A stretch of DNA of 64,000 bases from NCBI GenBank assembly GCA_963699225.1, contig OY969423.1:1364001-1428000 (forward strand). The letters are read 5' to 3'. The notes beneath the pieces were generated by a model, which was not told the DNA's origin, made no database searches, and worked only from the letters and a program-made list of their open reading frames with translations. Source of the stretch: VRUE01 sp963699225. GTDB taxonomy: Bacteria > Actinomycetota > Thermoleophilia > Solirubrobacterales > 70-9. The position numbers were made by a program, and so were the translations under genes. Below, piece by piece: positions 33,464 to 40,992 of this stretch; the stretch's first letter is position 1; each line of letters opens with the position of its first letter.

Positions 33464-34035
33464 TGAACCGCCACAGCAACGAACGCCAAAACCAACTCAG
33501 CAAAAATAAAGCCCATTGCAACCGCGCAGGCTATCGCAGCGGCTTCCAAAGATTTAGCACGCGTTTCGTTGTTTGCGCGCCGTCCCTTGGCGATATCTGA
33601 GTACGCTTTAACCAGCTTGACGCCGACGGCAGGATTGCCCGCTCGGGCCGCGTCGCGATAGTCGTCGATGGTCTTGGGAGACAGAGCAGGGTCGTCGTGC
33701 AACTTCCAGGCCCTGTAGCTAAGGGCAACGGCGACTGCCAGGGCAAGCGCGGCAACGGCACCGACGCCTGCGAGCCAAGGGACGAATGATGAAGCGGGGT
33801 CTTTTTCGGTCGCTCCGAGCGATCCGTTGATCAGGCCAACCACAACAGCTTGCACCACGGCAAAAAAGGTGCCAACGATGGTGACTTGGTTGCGAGACTT
33901 CGCATCCAGGCGTTCGCTCCGCTTGAACTCCTCATCGATCAACGAGGTCGCGGAGGTCAGCAGAACCGAAAGCTGGGTAGCGCTGGATTCGCCGTTGCCC
34001 GACTTCCGGGTTGGCAAGTCAGCAGGCTCCGTCAT
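33460..34035 (-). CDS. Three-helix membrane protein resembling defence-associated TM effectors
   Basis: 191 residues. A soluble N-terminal part with FKRSERLDAKSRNQVTIVGTFFAVVQAVVVGL leads into helix 1 (about 50-72), helix 2 (about 86-108), a cytoplasmic helical segment with DDYRDAARAGNPAVGVKLVKAYSDIAKG, and helix 3 (about 163-187). The R.D.K motif just before the first helix and the two-helices-plus-one layout resemble SLATT/Pycsar-type transmembrane effectors, but this is a resemblance by eye. First gene of the two-gene unit with the 315-residue protein. GC is lower than in neighbours (33481-33540: 31 of 60). Confidence 0.72.
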   Translation of the reverse strand: MTEPADLPTRKSGNGESSATQLSVLLTSATSLIDEEFKRSERLDAKSRNQVTIVGTFFAVVQAVVVGLINGSLGATEKDPASSFVPWLAGVGAVAALALAVAVALSYRAWKLHDDPALSPKTIDDYRDAARAGNPAVGVKLVKAYSDIAKGRRANNETRAKSLEAAAIACAVAMGFIFAELVLAFVAVAVQ

Positions 34036-34166
34036 AGCCTCATGATGCCATGTTCATCGGCCGGTAAACAACTTTGCAACAGGCGCTGCTTGGCCATTCA
34101 TGCCTCGCTTCGGCGGTTCGGTTTTTCGCTTTCTAGAGCGATTTTCTGTCCGATCGACCCCATAGA

Positions 34167-34226
34167 GTCAGACCACCAAAGCAATGAAAGGGACCCCCGC
34201 GACGTTGGCGCGTCCGGGGGTCTGAC
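34167..34226. repeat. Nested inverted repeats ahead of transposase
   Basis: GACCCCCG (34192-34199) pairs with CGGGGGTC (34215-34222), and GTCAGACC (34167-34174) pairs with GGTCTGAC (34219-34226). The alternatives are mutually exclusive. They lie in the 211-base gap 34036-34246 just before the transposase and could be part of the element's left end or an RNA switch that limits transposase expression. Confidence 0.45.
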
Positions 34227-34246
34227 CATCCGAGGTAAAGGCTCGC

Positions 34247-35449
34247 ATGGCGTCAACCAACGTAGCACCGGACCCGGCATGTTCCGAGGTCAACAAGCTC
34301 CTCGATTTGCCGGAGATTGCGGCCTTGATCCGCGAACTTCAGGAGACGCGCTGGACAGGTCGCCCAGGCTTCCCTGTTCGCACGATGATCGGCCTCTGTT
34401 TGGTCAAGGCGCGGTACGCGATCCCGACCTGGACCAGGACCGTCGCCCTGGTCAAAGAGCACTGGGCGCTTCAGCGAGCGCTTGGCTGCGAAGGCGAGCC
34501 GCCCAGCCTTTGGTCGGCATATCGCTTCGCCTCGAAGTTGAGAGAGAACGCGCCGATGGTCGAACGCTGCATCGACTCCGTAGTAGCCGGCCTCAAGGAC
34601 AAGCTGCCGAGCTACGGGACCGACCTCGCCATCGACGCCTCAGACGTGCCCGCCTACGCGAACGGCCAGCGCTACGCCTACAAGGGCGGGCCGGAACGGA
34701 ACTGGCACACCGACCCGGACGCCTCTTGGGGACACCGCTCGGCGGTCTCGACTCGCAAAGGCGGTGGCTTCTACGGCTACCGCCTCCATGCTGCCGTCTG
34801 CGCGGCGACTGACCTGCCGATTGCTTGGACCGTCGAGACCGGGAAGGCGAACGAAACTCCGTTCGTCGCTCCGCTGATCGACACGGCGCGTCGGCGCGGC
34901 GCGATGGCTGCAACGGCAGCACTCGACAAGGGCTACGACAACAACCGCGTCTACGACGAGTGCATGGAGCGTAACTGCCTGCCGGTGATTCCGCTGAGGC
35001 AGACGCCGGACGTGAAGCGCGGCGACGATGCGCCGCCGTCCTGCGAGCACGGCGCTTGGACCTTCGCTGGATCGGATCGCAAGCGCGGTGCCTCAAAGTG
35101 GCGTTGCCCCACGGGCGAGTGCCGTCCAGCCTCCACTTGGCTGAAGGCCGATCGCCTGCACCCGCTGATTCCGCGCAACTCAAAGCGCTGGAAGGCTGCC
35201 TACCGAAAGCGCGCCTCTGTCGAGCGCGAGTTCGGCAGGCTGAAGAATCAGTGGGGCTTGAAGCCTCTGCGGGTCAGGGGCTTATCTCGGGTCCGGCTGC
35301 ACGCCGACCTGACGATCCTGACCAAGCTGGCCTGCGCGCTGGCGCGCAGCCGAGCCGCTACGGCCCGTCCCCCTCGGAAGGCCGGAACCTCCCGTAGACC
35401 GTCCCGCCGGGGGACCAGTGCAAGCCGACCAGTAGCTCGTCGGGAGTGA
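34247..35449 (+). mobile_element. IS1182/IS5-type transposase gene
   Basis: 400 residues. A helical N-terminal DNA-binding DUF772-like region (RTMIGLCLVKARYAIPTWTRTVALVKEH) precedes a DDE nuclease with Asp130 (AIDASD), Asp227 (ALDKGYDN) and Glu326 (ASVEREFGRLKNQWGL), and a Cys/His-containing insertion (CEHGAWTF...CPTGEC). The catalytic set is intact, so the element may be active. The last 25 residues are low-complexity and read antisense through the XRE gene, so the natural end may have been lost. Terminal inverted repeats and target duplications were not found. Inserted within the accessory island. Confidence 0.88.
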
Positions 35450-35630
35450 CTTCCAGCGAGGCGGCGATCTTGACGAGGGTGTCGATCCTCGCGATCCGAA
35501 GGCCCCGCTCCAACTGAGATATCTCCGTTCGGTGGAGTGAGGCTCGAACCGCCAACTCCTCCTGAGATAGGTCGGCTTGCTTGCGGGTGCGGGCGAGGTT
35601 GTCGCCGAAGACCGCTGCTATGTCGATCAT
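35358..35630 (-). CDS. XRE-family helix-turn-helix regulator
   Basis: 90 residues. A Cro/C1 HTH occupies residues about 8-65 (FGDNLARTRKQADLSQEELAVRASLHRTEISQLERGLRIARIDTLVKIAASLEVTPDELL), followed by GLHWSPGG...GRF, the ending seen in a large actinobacterial XRE group. Its start overlaps the stop of the winged-helix gene by 4 bp (ATGA). Its 3' end overlaps the transposase gene on the opposite strand by 92 bp. It probably regulates its own operon or the island; targets unknown. Confidence 0.85.
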   Translation of the reverse strand: MIDIAAVFGDNLARTRKQADLSQEELAVRASLHRTEISQLERGLRIARIDTLVKIAASLEVTPDELLVGLHWSPGGTVYGRFRPSEGDGP

Positions 35631-35857
35631 GCCGCGAGCCGGTCGAAGTGAAGGGCAGCGCGAGTCGGGAGGACGGTGGCTCCCTCTCGGCGGAGCAGGC
35701 CCGCTCCGTTCAGGTCGCGCATGGCGCGCTCTGTCTCATCGCCTGAGCCGACCTCGCGCTCGATCTCGCCAGTCGCGAGGAGGGTCGGGTGTTCTTCGAG
35801 TACGAGGCTGAGGACGGCTCGCTGCGCGCGGGCGTCGTCGGTACGGTTGCCGTGCAT
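35627..35857 (-). CDS. Small winged-helix protein paired with the XRE regulator
   Basis: 76 residues from ATG 35857 (AAGGAG lies 12 bases upstream; a longer frame to 35917 exists). Residues TDDARAQRAVLSLVLEEHPTLLATGEIEREVG...TERAMRDLNGAGLLRREGATVLPTRAALHFDRL form a winged helix with the LLRREG wing. This protein type is familiar next to XRE genes in actinobacteria. The two overlap by 4 bp and should be one functional unit, perhaps co-regulators. Confidence 0.75.
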   Translation of the reverse strand: MHGNRTDDARAQRAVLSLVLEEHPTLLATGEIEREVGSGDETERAMRDLNGAGLLRREGATVLPTRAALHFDRLAA

Positions 35858-35882
35858 GGGGAGTTCACGCTCCTTATGCCAC

Positions 35883-35915
35883 GGCCCCGGGGGCGTTCCA
35901 CCGCTCGCCGGGGCC
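35883..35915. terminator. Hairpin upstream of winged-helix gene
   Basis: GGCCCCGG (35883-35890) pairs with CCGGGGCC (35908-35915) and is followed on the plus strand by ACTTTTG, resembling an intrinsic terminator in that direction. On the minus strand it lies in the leader of the small winged-helix gene. Confidence 0.35.
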
Positions 35916-35924
35916 ACTTTTGAA

Positions 35925-35999
35925 ATGGACCCGGCGAACCTGAACTACTCAGCGATCAACGGCAAGCGTTTCGCCAACGCTTTCGCCAATCCCTACTAG
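35925..35999 (+). CDS. Possible 24-residue ORF ending in the right direct repeat
   Basis: ATG 35925 opens a 24-codon frame beginning MDPANLNYSAING and ending NPY, whose final codons are the 13-bp repeat (35988-36000). No good ribosome site precedes it. It might be a leader peptide, or the remnant 3' end of a gene cut by island insertion, or chance. Confidence 0.2.
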   Translation: MDPANLNYSAINGKRFANAFANPY

Positions 36000-36000
36000 G
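35988..36000. repeat. 13-bp direct repeat, right copy
   Basis: AATCCCTACTAGG, identical to 32379-32391. It ends nine bases before the GTG of the M55 peptidase gene. Together the copies bracket about 3.6 kb of accessory genes. A 9-base part (AATCCCTAC) also occurs near 14070, so the sequence might instead be a shared control element. Confidence 0.4.
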
Positions 36001-36009
36001 CTGGCCGCC

Positions 36010-36957
36010 GTGAACGTCCTGATCGCCGCCGACATGGAGGGAATCACCGGAATCGACTCGTGCGGCGACTGTCTTCCCTCGCATCCTGCAGCCTATGCGC
36101 GCGGCCGGCGACTGATGACCGACGAGGTCCTGGTCGCGATCGAGGCCCTGAGCGCGGCTGGCGCCGGTCGCATCTCGGTCGGCGACTGGCACATGGTCGG
36201 CACCAACATCGAACGCGAGCGGATGCCGGCGGGTGTCGAGGTGCGGCCGATCGCCGACCTCGCCCTCACCGAGAGTGAGCCGTCGATGGCCAAGGCGCAC
36301 GGTGGCCCGCTCGACGCCGTCGTCATGCTCGGCCACCACGCCGCCACCAAGACCCCGGGCGCCTTCTGCTCTCACACCTTCATCTGGGAGATGGAGGTCT
36401 CACTCGGTGGCACCCCGCTCAGCGAGGCGCGCGTCTATGCGCAGGCGCTGGCAGCCGAGGGCGTCCCGGTCCTCGTCGCCAGCGGCGACCGCTGGATGCT
36501 CGAGGAGTTCGAGGAGGGAGAGCTCGGCGGCGCCAGGCTGGTCGAGACCAAGGTGGGCGAAGGACGAGCCCGGGCTCACTCGCGCGAGCTCGCCGCGGTG
36601 CACGCCGAGCTTGCCGAGGCGATCGGCGCCGCCTGCACCGCTCCACCGCAACCGCCGCCGGCGCGGACCTATCCGGCTGAGCTGGTGATCGCGGTCGAGG
36701 GCGAGGAGATCGCCCGGACCACGGTCGAGGATCCCGCGAACCTGCTCACGGCCATCGCCGACGTCTTCCGCAGCAGCCAGGTCTCGCGCGAGTACCGCCA
36801 GCTCGCCAGGCTGCTGCCCGCCGAGGACGGCTCCCGCCTGCGCGCCACTCGGCGACGCGCAGGCAGCCTGCTGGCTAGGCCGGTGATGGCGGCAAAGGAG
36901 CGTCACTGGCTGGACCGCTCTCCGCCGGCGCCGCGCCCTTCTGCGCAATCAGGTTGA
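36010..36957 (+). CDS. M55-family D-aminopeptidase (DppA-like)
   Basis: 315 residues from GTG 36010. The N-terminus NVLIAADMEGITGI carries the Asp and Glu zinc ligands of DppA, and VGDWHM plus VMLGHHA supply further ligands and the substrate pocket. It releases D-amino acids from peptides, as in wall-peptide recycling. The C-terminal 45 residues are low-complexity and overlap the convergent membrane-protein gene by 83 bp, an unusually long overlap. Function assigned from family motifs. Confidence 0.85.
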   Translation: MNVLIAADMEGITGIDSCGDCLPSHPAAYARGRRLMTDEVLVAIEALSAAGAGRISVGDWHMVGTNIERERMPAGVEVRPIADLALTESEPSMAKAHGGPLDAVVMLGHHAATKTPGAFCSHTFIWEMEVSLGGTPLSEARVYAQALAAEGVPVLVASGDRWMLEEFEEGELGGARLVETKVGEGRARAHSRELAAVHAELAEAIGAACTAPPQPPPARTYPAELVIAVEGEEIARTTVEDPANLLTAIADVFRSSQVSREYRQLARLLPAEDGSRLRATRRRAGSLLARPVMAAKERHWLDRSPPAPRPSAQSG

Positions 36958-37600
36958 AGTAGATCGTCGAAGCCGCGAGCGCTCCGATTGGAGCGGTCAG
37001 CGTCGAGGAGATCAGGCTGAAGAGCACCCGGACGACGAAGGTGTCGGAGATCGCGGCGCCGATCAGGCCAAGCACGACACCCGCGATCCCGGTGATCAGG
37101 AAGACGACGAAGATGACGCCGAAGACCTGCCATCCGTTGCCCTTGACCAGGGCGCGGGAGCGGCCGAAGGCGTCGATCGCCCCACTGCGCTCGACCACGA
37201 TCACCGGCGCGATCACCGACCAGATCGTCAGCAGGATCAGGCCCGGGATGATGAAGATGATCAGGCCGACCGCGATCCCGATGCCGGCGAGGATGCCGGC
37301 GCCGATCAGCGGCCACACCACCGGCCAGGTCTCTTCGACCAGCTGGCCGACCGAGGAATCGCGGCTGCCATCCTGAACGTCGCGCACAAGGCTCACGACC
37401 ATGCCCTGGTAGAGGGTCCCCGCGATCACGCCGACGCCGATGGCGATCAGGCCGAGAAGGAAGTTGCCGGCAAAGAGGCCGGTGACGATGGCCACGAGCA
37501 GGTAGAGGCCGAAGGCGAGCGGCAAGAGCACGCCGGCCTGCTGGCCATAGGTGGAGAAGACCTGACTGAGGGTGCCGCCTACATCGAGCTTTCTGTTCAT
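36875..37600 (-). CDS. Multi-pass membrane protein (GPDP/DUF7847-like)
   Basis: 241 residues with about six hydrophobic segments. LDVGGTLSQVFSTYGQQAGVLLPLAF at the start, and the repeated pattern GLIIFIIPGLILLTIWSVIAPVIVVERSGAIDAFGRSRALVKGNGWQVFGVI, typify the glycerophosphodiesterase-membrane/DUF975-like proteins of actinobacteria. Function unknown; possibly a membrane-organising or transport role. The start is 5 bases after the upstream FMN-protein stop, so it ends a three-gene operon with VOC and FMN genes. Confidence 0.75.
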   Translation of the reverse strand: MNRKLDVGGTLSQVFSTYGQQAGVLLPLAFGLYLLVAIVTGLFAGNFLLGLIAIGVGVIAGTLYQGMVVSLVRDVQDGSRDSSVGQLVEETWPVVWPLIGAGILAGIGIAVGLIIFIIPGLILLTIWSVIAPVIVVERSGAIDAFGRSRALVKGNGWQVFGVIFVVFLITGIAGVVLGLIGAAISDTFVVRVLFSLISSTLTAPIGALAASTIYFNLIAQKGAAPAESGPASDAPLPPSPA

Positions 37601-37605
37601 GGCGC

Positions 37606-38274
37606 CTAGTTCGACCCGTTGCCCGCTGACCCTGCCCGGTCCCGCAACAGCTCACCCAGGTACTCGGGGGGCTCGATGCTGGCCGCGAGCAGCGGGTCGG
37701 GCTCGGGTGCCTCGGCGACCGTGCGCAAGCCGACCACCCCGGCCCAGACCGGCAGCTCCATGTCCTCGGCGTCGTCGATCGGCGGTCCCGTGCGAATCTT
37801 GGCCGAGGCCTCGTGCAGCGGAACGCGCACGACCGAGGTCGCGCGCAGCTCCTTAGCGGTCGGGACGCGCGCGTCCCCCCAGCGCCCGGGCACGATCTTT
37901 TCCACCAGTGCCTCGAGCACGGCGACCTTCTCCTCCTCGTCATCGACCGGCCGGCCCTCGCCGAAGAGCATCGCCGAGCGGTAGTTGGCCGAGTGGTGCA
38001 TGGCGGCCCGCGCCAGCACCAGGCCGTCGATGAGGGTGGCGGTCAGACAGACCTCGGCGCCCTCGGACTCGCGCAGAGCACGGCTGGCAGCGGAGCCGTG
38101 CAGGTAGACCTTGGACCCGATCCGCACGTGCAGCGTCGGAATCACCACCGGCATGCCGTCGTCGATCAAGCCGAGGTGGGAGACCAGCGCCTGGTCGAAG
38201 ATCGCCTCGATCGTCTCCCGCTCATGGGAGCCCCGCTTCGGCTTGCGGCGCAGCTTCGTCCGCGGCGTCTGCAC
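37606..38274 (-). CDS. Pyridoxamine 5'-phosphate oxidase-family (FMN-binding) protein
   Basis: 222 residues from GTG 38274. The split-barrel flavin-binding fold is suggested by HLGLIDDGMPVVIPTLHVRIGSKVYLHGSAASRAL, then EVCLTATLIDGLVLARAAMHHSANYRSAMLFGEGRPV, which matches the Pyridox_ox_2 group. It probably binds FMN or F420 and reduces small molecules; no specific substrate is inferable. It starts 2 bases after the VOC gene stop and is followed 5 bases later by a membrane-protein gene. Confidence 0.82.
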   Translation of the reverse strand: MQTPRTKLRRKPKRGSHERETIEAIFDQALVSHLGLIDDGMPVVIPTLHVRIGSKVYLHGSAASRALRESEGAEVCLTATLIDGLVLARAAMHHSANYRSAMLFGEGRPVDDEEEKVAVLEALVEKIVPGRWGDARVPTAKELRATSVVRVPLHEASAKIRTGPPIDDAEDMELPVWAGVVGLRTVAEAPEPDPLLAASIEPPEYLGELLRDRAGSAGNGSN

Positions 38275-38276
38275 GG

Positions 38277-38645
38277 CTACTCCGAGTCGCCGTAGGGCGC
38301 GTAGCGGTTGTGCAGCATCAGGTCGTTGCCGTCGGGGTCGGTGAAGAGTGCCATGTGGCAGACCCCGGTGTCGAAGGTCTCGCCCTTGAACTCGACTCCC
38401 TTGGCCTCGAGCTCCGCCCGCGCCGCGGCGACGTCCTCGACGTGCAGCGCCGGGTGCGCGTTTTTCTGCGGCGCGAACTCCATCCCCTGCTGCGCCGGCT
38501 CCCAGATCCCGAAACAGGTGTCGCCTGCCCAGACCTCGTACTTGCTCCGCTCGTCTGGGCGCAGGCCGAGCGTCTCGACATAGAAGCGCCGCGAGCGCTC
38601 GGCGTCAGTCGAGGGGACGCCGATGAAGTCGGTCTTGGTGATCAC
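38277..38645 (-). CDS. VOC-family protein (glyoxalase/dioxygenase superfamily)
   Basis: 122 residues from GTG 38645, chosen for the GGAGGAATC ribosome site and the fold start TKTDFIGVPSTDAERSRRFYVETLGLRP. The second module reads NAHPALHVEDVAAARAELEAKGVEF and ends FTDPDGNDLMLHNRYAP. Metal-ligand positions are partly conserved (His in HPALHV, Glu or Asn uncertain), so the activity is unknown. First gene of a three-gene minus-strand operon; a very stable hairpin lies just upstream in its leader. Confidence 0.82.
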   Translation of the reverse strand: MITKTDFIGVPSTDAERSRRFYVETLGLRPDERSKYEVWAGDTCFGIWEPAQQGMEFAPQKNAHPALHVEDVAAARAELEAKGVEFKGETFDTGVCHMALFTDPDGNDLMLHNRYAPYGDSE

Positions 38646-38665
38646 GATTCCTCCAGTCTCGAAAG

Positions 38666-38695
38666 CGCCAGGGCCGCCCGAAGGCGGCCCTGGCG
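38666..38695. terminator. 13-bp perfect stem with CGAA loop
   Basis: CGCCAGGGCCGCC / GGCGGCCCTGGCG with a four-base loop. No U-run follows on either strand. It lies between the giant repeat-protein gene and the VOC start (about 20 bases upstream of it), so it could end the former's transcript or act in the VOC leader. The remaining gap bases up to 38920 show no gene; GCCCGG/CCGGGC (38764-38769 and 38781-38786) is a second weak stem. Confidence 0.5.
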
Positions 38696-38920
38696 AGGTG
38701 CTTGGAACGAGCGTGAAAGCAGCGTCCGGGTGGGACAAAGCCCGGCATTCCCTGCTCGCCGGTGCCCGGGGTGGATTCCACCGGGCGCCCCGAAACAGTG
38801 CGGCGCCTAGCGGCCCTGCACCTCCAGAGTCCCATTAAGCATGTGAATCAAGTTAGGACCACCTCCTTTCTCTGGTCATCCGATTGAAGCAAATGAAGCA
38901 GTCGGCCGCCAGGCGAGGAC

Positions 38921-40843
38921 TCAGCAGACGGCAGCGGCGCGGAGGCGGGCACGGCGCAGGGCAGCCGCCTGGGCGCGCTTGGCCGCGAGCAGTTGAGCGG
39001 CCTTCGGGGTGCCGCCGGCGTGACGCCAGGCCTTGCCGAGCACCGCGAGGCGGTGACGAGCAGCATCGCGAGCTGTCGTCGCGGCGGCGCATTGCGGCGA
39101 GATCGCGGGCGCGGTCGGCGCGGCTCCCACTCCTGCACTAACAGCGATGGGGATCTGCGTTCCGCCAGCGCCGCCGCCCGGTGGTTCGGCTTCCGGTTCG
39201 CCTTTTGGTTCCGGTTCGCCTTCGCCTTCGTCGACGGCGGGTGCGATCGTGATCGTGCGCTGAGCACTCGCCCGGTAGCCGAGCACCTCGGCGCCGCCGA
39301 GTACCACGTCGTATTTGCCCGGCTCTTCGTAGACATGGCTTGCTGCCGTGTCAGCGACGCTTTCGCCGTCGCCGAACTCGAGCAGCGGCGCAAAGAGCTC
39401 TTCTGTCGGGGTCGAGATTTCGACCGGTTCACCGACCGTGCCTTCGACCGGGACTTCCAGTTCAACCTCGGGCAGCCCTTCCGGGTCATAGCCGGCCGCC
39501 TGCACGACGCTCGGGCAGGTTTCGCCGCAGAAAGCGACCGTGTCGCTGATCCAAACCGCGGTCGCGTTGCCGTCGGCGGCAGTCGAGTCGCCGGGGGCGT
39601 CGAGAACGACGACCGGGTCCACGCCCTGCTTGCCTTCTTCGGAGAGGTCCACCGAGGCTTCCCATTCTTCCCCGGCCGGCTTGTAGGCAGCCTGCACCGT
39701 TGTGCTCCCTTCTTCCTGGCGTTGCCAGACCAGGGCAGCGTTGCCGCCGGTGTCGAAGACAACGTCAGAGGGGAACGAGTTGCCACCACTGGTCGACAGG
39801 TCGACCGGTGATTCCCAGCTGCCGCCAGTGGACTTGTAGGCGGCACGGACGACCTTGTAGCCGCCGTCTTCGCTGCCGTTGCCGGCCCAGGCGACTATCG
39901 CGTTTCCGCTTGGGTCGACCGCGGCGCGCACCGCTTCGACCGCTTCGCCTTCGGTCGAGACGTCGCTGGCAGGGCTCCATGCTCCGCCTGTGGGCCGGTA
40001 GGCGGCCCGAACGAATTCCTTACCTTCGTCATCTCCCTTCCAGGCGACCAGCGAGTCACCGGCGGCGTCGAGAGCGACGTGTGGATTCCCTCCCGTTTCA
40101 CCGGCCTGCGAGACCAGGGTCGGCACTTCCCATTCGGCGCCTTCGGGGCGATAGGCGCTTTCGACGACGTAGTTCGAGCCGTCGAAGTGCATCCAGGCCA
40201 CGGTGGTGTCGCCGCGGGCATCCATCGCGGCCTGTGGGGTAAAGCTTTCGTCAGGCGAAAGCGGCACCGGGGCTTCCCAGCTGCCGGCGAACGGCCGGAA
40301 GGCCGACTCGATCACTCCCGCGTCCTTCCAGACCACCGTCGCCCGCCCTTCCCAGTCGACCGCTATCCAGGGTTCGGGAGCGGCACCCAGGGCCACTTCG
40401 CCGATCTCGGCCGGCAAGGTCCAGCTGCCGCCGGCAGGGCGGTCGACCGACTGCACAAGGAGCTTGGTGCCTGCGTAGCGTTCCCACACAACGGTCACGT
40501 TGTTGTTGCGGTCGACCGCTATCTGTGGGGACAGGGCGTCATGCGCACCCGGCACGACTTCGCCTTCCAGTTCGGGCTCGGAGAGGTCTTCCGGCGCTTC
40601 CCACGGTTCCCCGGCGGGGCGATAGGCGCTTTCGACCACGGTGTCGACTCCGTTCCAGCGGTCCCAGACCGCCGTCGCGTTGCCTTCGGAGTCGAGGACC
40701 ACGTGCGGAGAGCCGATGTGCACACTCTCTTCGGAGATGTTGACGGGCGGCAGCCATTCGGCCCCGGCCAGCGGCGCCAAAACGGCGCACCCCGTCAGAA
40801 CCAGGCCCAGGCACATGGCCACGGACTTCGCTCGACCCCTCAT
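38921..40843 (-). CDS. Exported Asp-box/BNR-like repeat protein with PKD domain
   Basis: 640 residues. Signal peptide with lipobox-like LTGCAVLAPLAGA (Cys at about 19). Residues about 30-440 carry seven or eight repeats of about 50 residues with the pattern PxVxLDxxGNAxxVWxxxDGxxxxVxxAYRPxGGxWexPxxLS, a beta-propeller of BNR-like blades. A PKD-like domain follows (LEFGDGES...SHVYEEPGKYDVVL, about 490-530), then a Pro/Glu linker and a basic Ala-rich helix at the C-terminus ending in Cys. It is probably surface attached; ligand unknown. Divergent from the RCC1 protein gene. Confidence 0.8.
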   Translation of the reverse strand: MRGRAKSVAMCLGLVLTGCAVLAPLAGAEWLPPVNISEESVHIGSPHVVLDSEGNATAVWDRWNGVDTVVESAYRPAGEPWEAPEDLSEPELEGEVVPGAHDALSPQIAVDRNNNVTVVWERYAGTKLLVQSVDRPAGGSWTLPAEIGEVALGAAPEPWIAVDWEGRATVVWKDAGVIESAFRPFAGSWEAPVPLSPDESFTPQAAMDARGDTTVAWMHFDGSNYVVESAYRPEGAEWEVPTLVSQAGETGGNPHVALDAAGDSLVAWKGDDEGKEFVRAAYRPTGGAWSPASDVSTEGEAVEAVRAAVDPSGNAIVAWAGNGSEDGGYKVVRAAYKSTGGSWESPVDLSTSGGNSFPSDVVFDTGGNAALVWQRQEEGSTTVQAAYKPAGEEWEASVDLSEEGKQGVDPVVVLDAPGDSTAADGNATAVWISDTVAFCGETCPSVVQAAGYDPEGLPEVELEVPVEGTVGEPVEISTPTEELFAPLLEFGDGESVADTAASHVYEEPGKYDVVLGGAEVLGYRASAQRTITIAPAVDEGEGEPEPKGEPEAEPPGGGAGGTQIPIAVSAGVGAAPTAPAISPQCAAATTARDAARHRLAVLGKAWRHAGGTPKAAQLLAAKRAQAAALRRARLRAAAVC

Positions 40844-40992
40844 CGCGAACTGACTATATGGGAGGGGTCGAGCGAATGCGCCGCAAAAGTGCCAAATAGA
40901 GACAGCGAAGAAGAATGGGACTCGAATACCAGTTTAGATTCTTGATCCAACATTCGTGTAGCCTGACCGCCCCCTAGGGACGAGGTCTCTTC

